A stretch of DNA of 64,000 bases, taken from positions 9,968 to 73,967 of the forward strand of contig CAKUDG010000016.1 of the NCBI GenBank assembly GCA_934644965.1, given 5' to 3'. Below the pieces are notes generated by a model, which did no database searches, was not told the origin of the DNA, and saw only the letters and a list, made by a program, of their open reading frames with translations. This DNA comes from an uncultured Victivallales bacterium. GTDB taxonomy: Bacteria > Verrucomicrobiota > Lentisphaeria > Victivallales > UBA1829. Position numbers and translations under genes: made by a program. Positions 42,511-51,508 of this stretch are shown piece by piece (the first letter of the stretch is position 1; each line of letters opens with the position of its first letter).

Positions 42511-44955
42511 TCAGCGGAAAGTCAGTGTCCCGAACTGCGTATAATTGTGATTGTTCCCGATCGACATGGTCGATCCATGATACTGGTTCGGCAGAGAAGT
42601 GATCCGGCTTCGGACAAAATTGCCGTGCCAGACATCGCCCGCGGAAGGAGGATCCACCTTCAGCGATTCGTACGGGATGAACATTTCAAGACTCCAGAAA
42701 TCCTTCCCGACAAAAACCGCGGACTGGAAATCCGCCACCTGTTTCATGTACGGAGTCCCGATGGGCGCCACCGTCCGGCTGCCGAACCACTGTTCGTTTC
42801 TGGTGTCGACGGCATACTGGTGATAGCGCGTGATTTCTTTTCCCGGGGCAAGGAAGACTTCCACCGTGTCATTTTCCCAGATGTCGCCTTCGGTCTTGAT
42901 CACAGGGGCGTATCCCATCCGGAAGGCCAGGTAGAGACCTTTCTTTCCGTAGAGCATCTTCATGCTCAGACGGGGATCCTCCTCAATCGGATAGCCGTTC
43001 GGGTGAAAGACCGGCATGTCCGGCGTGGAGGACCAGACCTTTTTCGAAAGTTTTCCGTCGATAGTCATTTCCCCGTCCCCGACCTTTGCGACGGGGTAGT
43101 CCGGGCGTTGGAAGCGGATTCGTGCCATCTGTCCGTAAATGGCCTTGTTCCAGGGTTCGGCCAGCACCCGGAAACGTTTCATTTCCACGGAATCCGGAGC
43201 AAGTTTCTTTTCCGCCTCATGGAGGAGTTTCTGTATTTTCTCCAGCGATTCGAGCGGATAGAGAGCATCCCGGTTCTCAGTGGCGACCACATATTGTTCA
43301 AAACAGCGGATCAGTTCGTCATGGAACTCCTTCAGGAGCGGTCCGGCCTCGGGGCCGTAAAAGAGGTTCCAGTGTTCGTCGATGGCCGCCTTTGCGTTGA
43401 AGTTTGGATTCCACAATCCGCGGTACATGGTGTATGCGGAAAAATAATAGCACCATTCAAAATGTCCGTAGAAATCATAGAAGACTTCCGTCCGCCCGAA
43501 TCCGAGCGAGCGGATGGCTTCGGCCGTGTATTCCGGGGCCACGGCGCGTGCGAAGACGTTGTTCGGAATTCCGTAAAACCAGGCGCTGCCCACGGGATGG
43601 CCCAGGACTTCCTCCCAGGCCTGGATCCGTTTCTGCCAGCCTTCACGGACTTTGGGGTTGCGGATCATGCCGGGGATGTCTCCGGTGCAGATCTGGAGTT
43701 CCACGTTGTCCGGCCAGTTGCGGTAGCGTTCGAGAGTCGGGGGGGTGGAGTAGGAGGCATAGGCCATCAGGCTCAGACGCGTTCCGGGAAGTTTTTCCTT
43801 CAGCTTCTGCGCAAGATGCTTGTGAAATCTTGCATAGAGATTGGGATAACTGCTTCCGACTTCTTTGAATACGCTGTGGTCGCGCAGATCCGTGATCGGG
43901 ATTTCGGCATCGCACTGGCCGAAGGTGACAAAATCCGCATTCGTCTCCCGGGTCTGACGGTTTCCCCAGAGCTTGCTCTTCCCGTTCTGGAGGAGCTGAA
44001 CCCATTCTTCCACAATGGCGTCGGCAAGTTCCAGATTGGTGATGTCCATGAGCGGGATTCCGTTTCCTCCGACTTCGGCGGGAGCGTAGAGCGTCCCGTT
44101 CGGAGCCTTGTAGAAGAATTCCCGGACTTTGTCCGGAAAGGCCTTGATGAGCATGGGAGCATGCGGGTTGTGGACGGCGCGGTAGCGCAGGGCTGTGCCG
44201 GTCCGGAAGACTTCGTGCATGCGGTTTGGTTCGGGGATCGCCTTTCCGATCTCTTCGGGGAGTCCGGCGATGGGTTTCTGGTAGTCCTTGCCGAAATACT
44301 TTTCCCAGCGCACCTTGTTGTCGTATCCGAACGCCGTGGCAATGAACCAGCCCTGTTCGCGGTTGATGACATAGGGTTCGTCCCTGTAACGGGCGGGCGA
44401 GATGCTCAGGTCCCGGCAGGCGGGCCAGACGGAACCGATTTCAGTCGGCATGAAGAAGCGGCAGCCCAGATAGCGTTCGATAAAGTCGTAGACTCCGAAG
44501 ACGGTCCCCGTGCTTTTTCCCGCAATGACCACTCCTCCGGGGAAGGTTTTCAGTTCAAACCCCTGTACCGGGATCTGTTTCATGTTGATCCCCTCAGTGC
44601 GGGCGTATTCGGAATCGCCCAGAAAAATCATCTTCTTTTCCCTGTTTGAGGCGACTTCCTCCGCTGTGCTCAGAAGGGCGGGGATCTTTCCCGTACAGCG
44701 CCAGAAGGCTTCGCGCAGGACTTCCGCCGCCCTGCGGTAACGGGGGGCTTCCGGAGCTTTCGGATCAAAATACACCGCAAATTGCAGTTCTCCGTCCTTC
44801 ACGAGAGTGAGCGGGGGATGAGGATCCGCTTCCAGAACCCGGACCGGATTCAGAGCCGGATTCTTCAGCGGGGTGACAGCCCCTTCCGAAGCATGGAGAA
44901 CAAAAACGGAGAGGAGCAGAAGACAAAAGACCGTCAGAGTAGATTTCATAAACAT
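42511..44955 (-). CDS. Secreted DUF4838 protein with C-terminal CBM9-like module
   Basis: An 814-residue protein with a signal peptide (MFMKSTLTVFCLLLLSVFVLHASEG). Residues 75-190 resemble the N-terminal domain of alpha-glucuronidases and hexosaminidases (AAEVLREAFWRCTGKIPAL, GFELKTFPGGVVIAGKSTGTVFGVYDFIERYLGCRFFMP). The middle is DUF4838 (NPHAPMLIKAFPDKVREFF, DFVTFGQCDAE, NVELQICTGDIPG, WNPNFNAKAAIDEHWNLFYG). Residues about 620-810 are a CBM9-like beta-sandwich (MTIDGKLSKKVW, DTVEVFLAPG, AVDTRNEQWFGS). ATG 44955 has AAAGG six bases before it; 44949 and 44961 are alternatives. It probably binds or cleaves an acidic or amino-sugar glycan outside the cell. Confidence 0.85.
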   Translation of the reverse strand: MFMKSTLTVFCLLLLSVFVLHASEGAVTPLKNPALNPVRVLEADPHPPLTLVKDGELQFAVYFDPKAPEAPRYRRAAEVLREAFWRCTGKIPALLSTAEEVASNREKKMIFLGDSEYARTEGINMKQIPVQGFELKTFPGGVVIAGKSTGTVFGVYDFIERYLGCRFFMPTEIGSVWPACRDLSISPARYRDEPYVINREQGWFIATAFGYDNKVRWEKYFGKDYQKPIAGLPEEIGKAIPEPNRMHEVFRTGTALRYRAVHNPHAPMLIKAFPDKVREFFYKAPNGTLYAPAEVGGNGIPLMDITNLELADAIVEEWVQLLQNGKSKLWGNRQTRETNADFVTFGQCDAEIPITDLRDHSVFKEVGSSYPNLYARFHKHLAQKLKEKLPGTRLSLMAYASYSTPPTLERYRNWPDNVELQICTGDIPGMIRNPKVREGWQKRIQAWEEVLGHPVGSAWFYGIPNNVFARAVAPEYTAEAIRSLGFGRTEVFYDFYGHFEWCYYFSAYTMYRGLWNPNFNAKAAIDEHWNLFYGPEAGPLLKEFHDELIRCFEQYVVATENRDALYPLESLEKIQKLLHEAEKKLAPDSVEMKRFRVLAEPWNKAIYGQMARIRFQRPDYPVAKVGDGEMTIDGKLSKKVWSSTPDMPVFHPNGYPIEEDPRLSMKMLYGKKGLYLAFRMGYAPVIKTEGDIWENDTVEVFLAPGKEITRYHQYAVDTRNEQWFGSRTVAPIGTPYMKQVADFQSAVFVGKDFWSLEMFIPYESLKVDPPSAGDVWHGNFVRSRITSLPNQYHGSTMSIGNNHNYTQFGTLTFR

Positions 44956-44974
44956 TTGCATCCTTTTCTGGATC

Positions 44975-45808
44975 TTAGAGTTCAATGACAAGGCCGTCGT
45001 ATGCGGCCTCGATTCCGAAGGGCTTGAAAAAGGCGTTGAACTCAGCCTGAGTCCCGCCTCCGTTGTGGGAAAAATGGGTTGCCAGACAGCGGCTTCCCGG
45101 ATTCAGGCAGCCCATGCCCCGCAGTTTTTCCCATGTCTCTGCGACGGCCTTTGCGCCCATGTGCCCGGAACGTGCGTCGGGATAGACCAGTCCGCAGGTG
45201 CAGTCCAGAATCGCAAGATCGATGGACTTCCCTTCCAGCGCCCGCCATGTCTGTTCCGGGAACCATCCGCTGTCGTTTCCGATCAGGACGCTTTTCCCAT
45301 TCCGGGAAAGCAGGTACAGGAGCGCCTGTCTGCCTGCCGCGTGCTGCGCGTCCAGTGCGAAGATCTCCAGCTTGTTTTCCGTTTCACAGCGCCGATTGTG
45401 TCCCATCGGGTGCGGGATCAGCTTCAAATCCTCTTCCAGGCTCAGAAGTGCGGAATCCCTTGCGCAGAAGGAAAGAATCTCCGCAAAGGACGGCGGCGCA
45501 CCGTACAGGGAGACCGGATGCGGGACTTTGCTGAACCATTCCTTTCTCCAGAGGAATTCAAGAGGGCTCAGATGATCTCCGTGGGGATGAGTCAGAATCA
45601 CCTGGCGGATGCGGGAAAGGTCAATTCCGAATTCGGTGATCTGCCAGTGGATGTCAGGGCCGAAATCCACCAGGGTGTCATCGTCGATGAGATAGGCGGC
45701 GGTCCGGCGGATTTCCCTGTTTTTCCGTGCGGTTCTGCAATATGCGCATTCGCACCAGATGGCGGGATAACGTTCCGCTGCGGCTGTGCCGAGCACTTGA
45801 ATTTTCAT
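44975..45808 (-). CDS. Metallo-beta-lactamase fold hydrolase, PhnP-like
   Basis: A 277-residue cytoplasmic protein starting MKIQVLGTAAAERYPAIWCECAYCRTARK. The Cys cluster after the first strand is typical of PhnP/PqqB-like phosphodiesterases. THPHGDHLSPLEFL is the metal-binding HxHxDH motif, IGNDSGWFPEQTW and ILDCTCG the following Asp sites, and ATHFSHNGGG a late His block. AAAGGAG precedes ATG 45808. It lies between a prepilin gene and the DUF4838 gene, so its phosphodiester or lactone substrate is probably derived from the imported glycan. Confidence 0.85.
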   Translation of the reverse strand: MKIQVLGTAAAERYPAIWCECAYCRTARKNREIRRTAAYLIDDDTLVDFGPDIHWQITEFGIDLSRIRQVILTHPHGDHLSPLEFLWRKEWFSKVPHPVSLYGAPPSFAEILSFCARDSALLSLEEDLKLIPHPMGHNRRCETENKLEIFALDAQHAAGRQALLYLLSRNGKSVLIGNDSGWFPEQTWRALEGKSIDLAILDCTCGLVYPDARSGHMGAKAVAETWEKLRGMGCLNPGSRCLATHFSHNGGGTQAEFNAFFKPFGIEAAYDGLVIEL

Positions 45809-45854
45809 CTTGCTCCTTTCGCTCGTTTCATGATCCCGGATCCGTTTTCTTCTC

Positions 45855-46622
45855 TCAGAAGCCGGGGTATTGTTCCGTGATGACGCGTCCGCCCTGAATG
45901 GAGGGATTGGGGCAGCCCCAGACAAACCATGTCCAGTAATTCCAGGTGTTGAAATTGGGGTCATAGGCGGAAGTCGGCAGAGTCGGCAGAGGACGCAGCT
46001 CCGCATGCCCGTCCATAAAGAAGATGTTGCAGCTGAAATCATGACGGAAGGCCGGAGCAGGACAGTATTCCGACAGCAGCGTTTCCCCCTTCCCGAAAAT
46101 CACATTGCTGTTTGAAAAAAAATTGACGGAATTGATTTCATCCCCCTTGTGCTCCGCCAGAAGAAACGTGTTTCCCGGCCGGGAAAAGGCGTGCCGTTTT
46201 TTGACATATTTCTGTTTCTGCCACGGCTGGTCGTACATATTTTCCCCCGTGCAGATGCCGACCTGATTGTATCCGTATCCCAGGCGCGGATCCCGGAATT
46301 TCTTCATGCTCGGGCAGAGCCTGATTTTTTCGAGTTTCACGTCCCGCAGGAAATATATCATCCAGAAAATGGTATTGTCGATGCCGTTTGTCGAGTATCC
46401 GTAATGCGGGAAACAGTCGTCATAGCCGTTGGCGTACATGTGGAATTCCAGACCGATGTTCCGGATCTGGTTTTTGCAGGAGAGTGCGATCGCGGTCGCG
46501 CGGGCCTTGCCCAGGGCGGGAAACAGAAGAGAGGCGAGAATCGCGATTATGACGATCACAACCAGAAGCTCGATCAGCGTGAACAGGCTGTGCCTTGAGT
46601 CGATCATTCTTTTCATTTTCAT
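45855..46622 (-). CDS. Prepilin-type protein with H-X9-DG motif
   Basis: A 255-residue protein. Basic leader MKMKRMIDSRHSL, then FTLIELLVVIVIIAILASLLFPALGKA, the prepilin helix. The globular part contains CKNQIRNIGLEFHMYANGYDD and ends with RHDFSCNIFFMDGHAEL, a clear H-X9-DG. Cys pairs may form disulfides. The frame is open upstream of ATG 46622 into the remains of the previous prepilin, with no stop between. The start is set by the leader; the ribosome site is weak, which fits translational coupling. It precedes the metallo-beta-lactamase-fold gene by 46 bases. Confidence 0.88.
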   Translation of the reverse strand: MKMKRMIDSRHSLFTLIELLVVIVIIAILASLLFPALGKARATAIALSCKNQIRNIGLEFHMYANGYDDCFPHYGYSTNGIDNTIFWMIYFLRDVKLEKIRLCPSMKKFRDPRLGYGYNQVGICTGENMYDQPWQKQKYVKKRHAFSRPGNTFLLAEHKGDEINSVNFFSNSNVIFGKGETLLSEYCPAPAFRHDFSCNIFFMDGHAELRPLPTLPTSAYDPNFNTWNYWTWFVWGCPNPSIQGGRVITEQYPGF

Positions 46623-47470
46623 GGTTTTCTCTGATATTTTTTTATGAGGTAAGGCAAGGTCTCTGTTACAATCCGTTCCAGGTGGGGCAATGGCTTTGTT
46701 GCCGCCGAGGAAATAGGTGCGGGTTACGGCCTCCACATCCTGGCCGACTTGTCTGTCCGGCAGTTTGAAAGCGGGAATCAGTTCGCAATGTCCGTCCCCA
46801 AATGCAAAATTGGCGGAGAAATTGTTGTGACGGTATCCGACGCTGTTGCTGAGCGGCCTGTTTGCCAGCAAATCTTCCGTCCGAATCAGATGGCAGACAT
46901 TCTGCGAGTTCCTTAAAACGTATTCATTCAGATGACCCCAGTTTTCAGCACAGATCGTTATCTGCTGCGGTTTTTCAGGACGGAAATCCTGGAATAGACT
47001 TTCGGTTTGTCGGTTTTTGCCATGCCCTGATGGTTCAACGTATAGGAATGGTTGGCCCAGGAAAAGAGCTTCAGCGGATGGTCCGGACACTGGAGTAGTT
47101 TGATCTCCTTCCGGCAGTAACGCGTATAACTGGCATAAGCTCCCGGTATCCCGGGAAGACTGACAAAAAACTCCCATGGGGAAAGCGCTTTGAATAGTCC
47201 GTTGTCATCTATGGCAAGCGGGAAACTGTCGTCAAAGTCATTGGCATACTGGAGAGTGAACAGCGCAAGCGTTTTCACATTGTTCATGCAGTGAATGCCG
47301 CGGCTTGCACCCGCCGCCTTGGAGAGCGAAGGAAACAGAAGGGAGGCGAGAATCGCGATTATGGCAATCACAACCAGCAGTTCGATCAGCGTGAATTTCC
47401 TTCGCATCCTTCTGCATAACAGTAGATTATCGTCGAAGAGAGAACTGCTGAAGAAAAAGTTCCGTTGCAT
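46623..47470 (-). pseudogene. Prepilin-type protein gene, frameshifted
   Basis: ATG 47470 has AAGGAAGG and AGGA upstream and opens a frame with MRRKFTLIELLVVIAIIAILASLLFPSL, then CMNNVKTLALFTLQYANDFDD. This frame stops at 46958 after 170 residues. The missing part continues in another frame: PQQITICAENWGHLNEYVLRN, then GYRHNNFSANFAFGDGHCEL with the H-X9-DG motif. One extra base in the five-A run at 46971-46975 would join them. The second frame then meets the next prepilin ATG with no stop; one base fewer in the seven-A run at 46639-46645 would create a TGA overlapping that ATG. Either a decayed gene or homopolymer sequence errors. Confidence 0.75.
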
Positions 47471-47736
47471 GTTTCCTGCCTTCCTTTCTGTTGATGGGAC
47501 TGTCTCTGCCTGAAAAAGCCGGCATGCTCATGCTGATCCATGATGTTTTTTTGCATGCTGCCCCCCTCGGCGTTGTTCTTTTTTTCCGTTTTTTTCTTGT
47601 CGTTGCTCTGTTCTTTCCTTCCGGGGAGAGTGTGTGCGATTATGCTGAAAATCAAAAAGGAGCTGTTCCTGCTTCCGTGTTGTTGGTGTTGTAGTGTTGC
47701 TGGTATCCGATTTCCTTTTTTTCTGCAGCTGTGATT

Positions 47737-49838
47737 TTACTTGCCGCCGTCTTCCCGGGGCGGTGCCGGGAGAGGGGGGCGCTCGGGGGAGTTTTTCCGG
47801 TGAAGGTTCCGCTGTGCGGCAATGGCTTTTGACCAGGGTTCGGCAAAGACGCGGAAGCGTTTCAGCTCCATGGGGGTGTTATCCTGTTCCTTTTCCATTT
47901 CTTCGGAGAGGAGAGAAGTGTCCTCGCCGATGGATTCTGGTTCGGAGAGGAGATCCAGAGCGTCGATTCCCGGTTCCTGTTTTCCGGCCTGAGAGGGCGG
48001 TGTTTTTCCAGCAGCAGCGGTACTGCTGTTGTCTCCGAGAATGCTTCCGGCTTTTTTCAGAAGAGCTTCCAGACGATCCAGCACCTCGGGCGGGAAAGGC
48101 GCCCTCTGATTGCCGGATGCGGAGATGTACTTGTCATAACTCTCCGTCAGGACCTTGTGGAATTCCTTGAGGAGTGCTCCCGCCTCCGGTCCGTAGAAGA
48201 GCTCCCAGTGCTCGTCAAGTGCCGCCTGAACATTGAAGTCCGGATTCCAGAGACTCCGGTACATGACATAAAATGCGTAGTAGTAACACCATTCCAGCGA
48301 ACCGTAGTAATCGAAGAAGACTTCGAGACTGCCCGCTCCACCGAGCTGCCGAAGAGTCTCTCCGGTCAGGGAGGGGACCACGGCCCTCGCAAAGGGATTC
48401 AGCGCTTCATTGTAGAGCCAGATTCCCGCGGCGCTCCGGCCTCCGAGGACTTCCTGCCAGTCGCGGAAGAGTTTCTGCCAGCTTTCCCGGGTGGGTGTAT
48501 GACGGATCAGTCCCGGCAGGTTTCCGGGGCAGATCTGCACATCCACGTTGTCCGGAAAGCGGCGGAACTCTTTGCTTGCGGGAGGACGCTTGTAATTGGC
48601 GTAGGCAATCACGGAAAGACGCGAATCCGGGCATTCTTTCTTCAGACGTTCGGCCAGCAGGATTGTGAAGCGTCCATAGATTTCACCGAATCCGTTGTCA
48701 TGATCCAGAAGCCCGAGTTTCTGCACGGTGGGGTCAGCGCGCATGTCTTCAGTCCTCACATCCGAATCGCATTGCCCGAAGGGGAGGTATTCTCTGCTGG
48801 GGACGATGTCTCCGTCCTCGAAAACGGATTTTTCTCCATGGAGGAATTTTTTGTATTCCGCAACAAGCATGTCCGCCAGCAGCGGATTTGTGACATCGAA
48901 ATAACTTCCTGTGGAACTTCCGTTGTAGTAAAGCTTTCCTTCCGCCGACCGGAAAAAGAATTCCTTCATCCGTTCTGGATATGCCTCCGCCACATTTTTC
49001 GGCGCAGGCATGTGGAGTGCCCGGTACGGCACCTGAATCCGGAAGCGCCAGGATCCCGCCATCCGTTCTGTTTCGGAAATGGGGGGATTCCTTTGCCGGT
49101 GGGCAGAGGACCTCCGAGGTTTTCGGTCTGGAAGAGAGCGTTCCAGCGCTGAGTTTCCGTGAAACCGGTGGATAGGAAATAGCCCTGATTGACATTCTGG
49201 ATCCGGGGATAATCCGAATAGGACATCGGGCGGAGTGTCAGGTTCCGGATCTGCGGCCAGATGCTCCCGAATTCTCCCGGCAGATAGATCCTGACCCCCA
49301 GAAACCGTTCGATGAAATCGTAAGCCGCATGCACTGTCCCGGCAATCTGTATTTTCCGGTTCTTCCCGTTTTCATGAAATCCGGGCACATGGCTGGAGTC
49401 AAAGCCCAGCAGATAGACCGCGTTCCCTGACGTGTGGACGAGAAATCCGCCCCTGGGCAGCAATTCGCCCTTCAGCTGTTTCCTCTCTGCGGCATCCGTT
49501 TTGCCGACATAGATCATGGTTTTGAAATATCCGGTCTCATTGGGGGACGAATGGTTTTCCACGAAGAGTTTCGGAATTTTCCCAGTGCATCGGAAAAACG
49601 CATCTCTCAATACATTCGCGGCTTTTCTGGCTTCCGGTCCTCCTTTCAGGCTGATCATCACGGCAAAGGATAGTTCACCGTTCCTGACGAGTTCCAGATC
49701 CGGATGGGATTCCGCCTCCTGCACGCTGACCGGGAGCAGTGCGGGATGGAAAAGGGGATCGTTTGAAACGGGGACCTTTCCTGCAGCGGAAAGCAGCAGG
49801 GACAGACAAAAAAACAGGATGGAAAGTCTTCTTCGCAT
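47737..49838 (-). pseudogene. Secreted DUF4838 protein gene, frameshifted in a poly-C tract
   Basis: ATG 49838 starts a signal peptide (MRRRLSILFFCLSLLLSAAG) and a chain paralogous to the 42511-44955 protein (AANVLRDAFFRCTGKIPKLF, AAYDFIERFLGVRIYLP). The frame is lost at six G on the plus strand (49081-49086). From there another frame carries on the DUF4838 homology (YRALHMPAPKNVAEAYPERMKEFFF, LPFGQCDSD, NVDVQICPGNLPG, WNPDFNVQAALDEHWELFYG) to the stop at 47737. Seven C instead of six would restore a 700-residue protein. It lacks the CBM9-like module of its paralogue and ends in a Pro-rich tail. Good promoter and GGAG ribosome site are intact. Confidence 0.8.
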
Positions 49839-49890
49839 GGGAACATACTCCGGATTGCTTTTTTCATCGCTTGCCTGGTACATTGCAGGT

Positions 49891-49919
49891 ATAATAAATG
49901 ATGCCTCAGAATTTGTCAA
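49891..49919 (-). promoter_or_regulatory. Promoter of the minus-strand glycan unit
   Basis: TTGACA (49919-49914), 17-bp spacer, TATTAT (49896-49891) on the minus strand, about 50 bp before the DUF4838 start codon. Its hexamers and spacing equal those of the promoter at 461-489. Confidence 0.75.
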
Positions 49920-49973
49920 CCCCTTTTTTTTGTTTTTTTTGCATATTCCTTTCAGAAAAACAAAGTTGAATGC

Positions 49974-50001
49974 TTGAGATATTGCATGCTGAAGCTATAG
50001 T
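49974..50001 (+). promoter_or_regulatory. Promoter of the GntR-type regulator
   Basis: TTGAGA (49974-49979), 16-bp spacer, TATAGT (49996-50001), 40 bp before ATG 50042. It is back to back with the minus-strand promoter at 49891-49919, so the regulator could control both from one site. Confidence 0.55.
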
Positions 50002-50041
50002 ACCCCGGTATGCTTGCGATAGACCTGCGGAGATGGAGTCA

Positions 50042-51190
50042 ATGAGTGCCTTACAGCGCATGAAGCGGGATGTGATTTTTGAATGGCTGCGAGAGCGGAT
50101 TGTGTCGGGTTTTTATCCGGCGGGGCTCCGTCTGCCTATGGAACGGGATCTGGCGCAGGAATGTTCCGTTGCCCGCGGAACCTTGCGGAACGCCTTGCAG
50201 ATGCTGGAGGAAGAGGGGTTTCTGGAACGGATCCGGGGGCAGGGGACTTTTGTTCGGAATCCAGTCCATGGGAAACGCCGGGATCCGGGAAAGGTCCTCA
50301 GCATTCTTGTCCCCTGCGCGGATTATCTGACCGTTTCCGATCTGTACCAGAGAAGACGCGAACAGCAGTACTGGACCGCCATCCTGCGCGCCGCCCGGGA
50401 GTGTGCCTGCCGGATCGAGACCATTGAATTCTCCCCGAGCAATTCCCCAGATGATGTGGACTGGAAGGCCTTGAAAAGATTGACTTCGGAAAGCAGGGTG
50501 ATTATCTCCAGTCTCTGGTATGAGAAAGCGTTTGAATTTCTTGCCGAGAGGCATGTGAAAGTCGCGTTGATCCGTATGCGGGATTTTGACCTGGAACGTT
50601 ATCAGGGCATCTTTGCAAACTGGATTGATTTCTTTTATGATTCCCTGGATTCAAGCTGCCTTGCAGTCAAAAAGCTTCGTTCGCTGGGCTGCAGGAGAAT
50701 CGCCAATGCCGGGAGATACGTCCTGGACCGATACAACAACAAGACCATCGGATATCAGCGTGCGCTTGCCGGAATGGCGGGAATGCCGGAAGGCGGATTG
50801 AACATCGACATTTCATCGGAGGACTGCTGTTGCGAGTCCCTGCTGCGGACCAGAATTTCTGAAAGCTGGAATCAGATGCATTTTGACGGGCTCTTTTTTG
50901 AAAACTGCGATTATTCATTTGATCCGCGTTTTTCTTTGAACCGAAACCTCGGTATTCCGGAACATGTCCGGATCATCTCCTTTTTCGACACGCCGCAGAA
51001 TCTGCAATACCGTCCTCAGATCAGCGCGCTGGAGCACAATGTCCCGGGCGGTTTCTATGAAATGACAAAACTTCTGCTTGCGGAAGAGTATATTCCTCTT
51101 CACAAACGCTTTGACATGACCTTTTTCAACCGGGAATCCACCGGAGGCGCCTATCAGAAGCCGCCGCACCAGGGAGTTCCGCTGTTTTAG
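50042..51190 (+). CDS. GntR-type regulator with LacI-like effector domain
   Basis: A 382-residue regulator. The N-terminal winged helix is GntR type (VIFEWLRERIVSGFYPAGLRLP, RDLAQECSVARGTLRNALQMLEEEGFLERIRGQGTFV, residues about 10-75). The remainder has a periplasmic-binding-protein-like pattern seen in LacI effector domains (VLSILVPCADYLT, RIANAGRYVLDRYNNKTIGYQRAL, HVRIISFFDTPQNL). This is the AraR-like combination that responds to sugars. GGAG nine bases before ATG 50042 supports the start over 50033. It divides the two glycan units and is the likely local controller. Confidence 0.9.
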   Translation: MSALQRMKRDVIFEWLRERIVSGFYPAGLRLPMERDLAQECSVARGTLRNALQMLEEEGFLERIRGQGTFVRNPVHGKRRDPGKVLSILVPCADYLTVSDLYQRRREQQYWTAILRAARECACRIETIEFSPSNSPDDVDWKALKRLTSESRVIISSLWYEKAFEFLAERHVKVALIRMRDFDLERYQGIFANWIDFFYDSLDSSCLAVKKLRSLGCRRIANAGRYVLDRYNNKTIGYQRALAGMAGMPEGGLNIDISSEDCCCESLLRTRISESWNQMHFDGLFFENCDYSFDPRFSLNRNLGIPEHVRIISFFDTPQNLQYRPQISALEHNVPGGFYEMTKLLLAEEYIPLHKRFDMTFFNRESTGGAYQKPPHQGVPLF

Positions 51191-51508
51191 ATCTGGTCTT
51201 TCCCCGCATTCTTTTCTCTGGAGACGCTTCCTCATCTTCATCCGGATCCGTTTTCTCCCGGGGAAAAACAAGCCTTGAAGGAAGACTTGCCTCCGCAAGA
51301 ACTCCCCTCTTCATCCGTGTTTTCTTTGAAGAATTTCCTCCTGAAACACAGAAAAACTGCCGCTTTTTTGCTTCCCTAACCTTGACAAATTGCAGAAATC
51401 AGATATAATTCAGGGAATGTGCTATAACGATTGTGCAAATATGACATGTTTCCCTCTGAAATTTCCGTGCTTCAGTCAGGGGGACAATGAAAAAGGAAGG
51501 TTTTAGAT
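51191..51508 (+). promoter_or_regulatory. Gene-free stretch with a near-consensus promoter
   Basis: TTGACA (51382-51387), 16-bp spacer and TATAAT (51404-51409) form an almost ideal sigma70 promoter about 100 bp before the prepilin start. TTGACAAATT is shared with the minus-strand promoter at 49914-49919. The upstream 190 bp hold nothing recognisable. AAGGAAGG lies eight bases before ATG 51509. Confidence 0.75.

Noticed and set aside
42367..44649. 760-codon open frame on the plus strand
   Set aside because: Antisense to the DUF4838 gene with signal peptide and paralogue; coding evidence favours the minus strand.
49970..50041. Earlier start of the GntR-type regulator
   Set aside because: The upstream extension overlaps the predicted promoter and lacks a ribosome site; ATG 50042 has GGAG at normal spacing and precedes the conserved domain.
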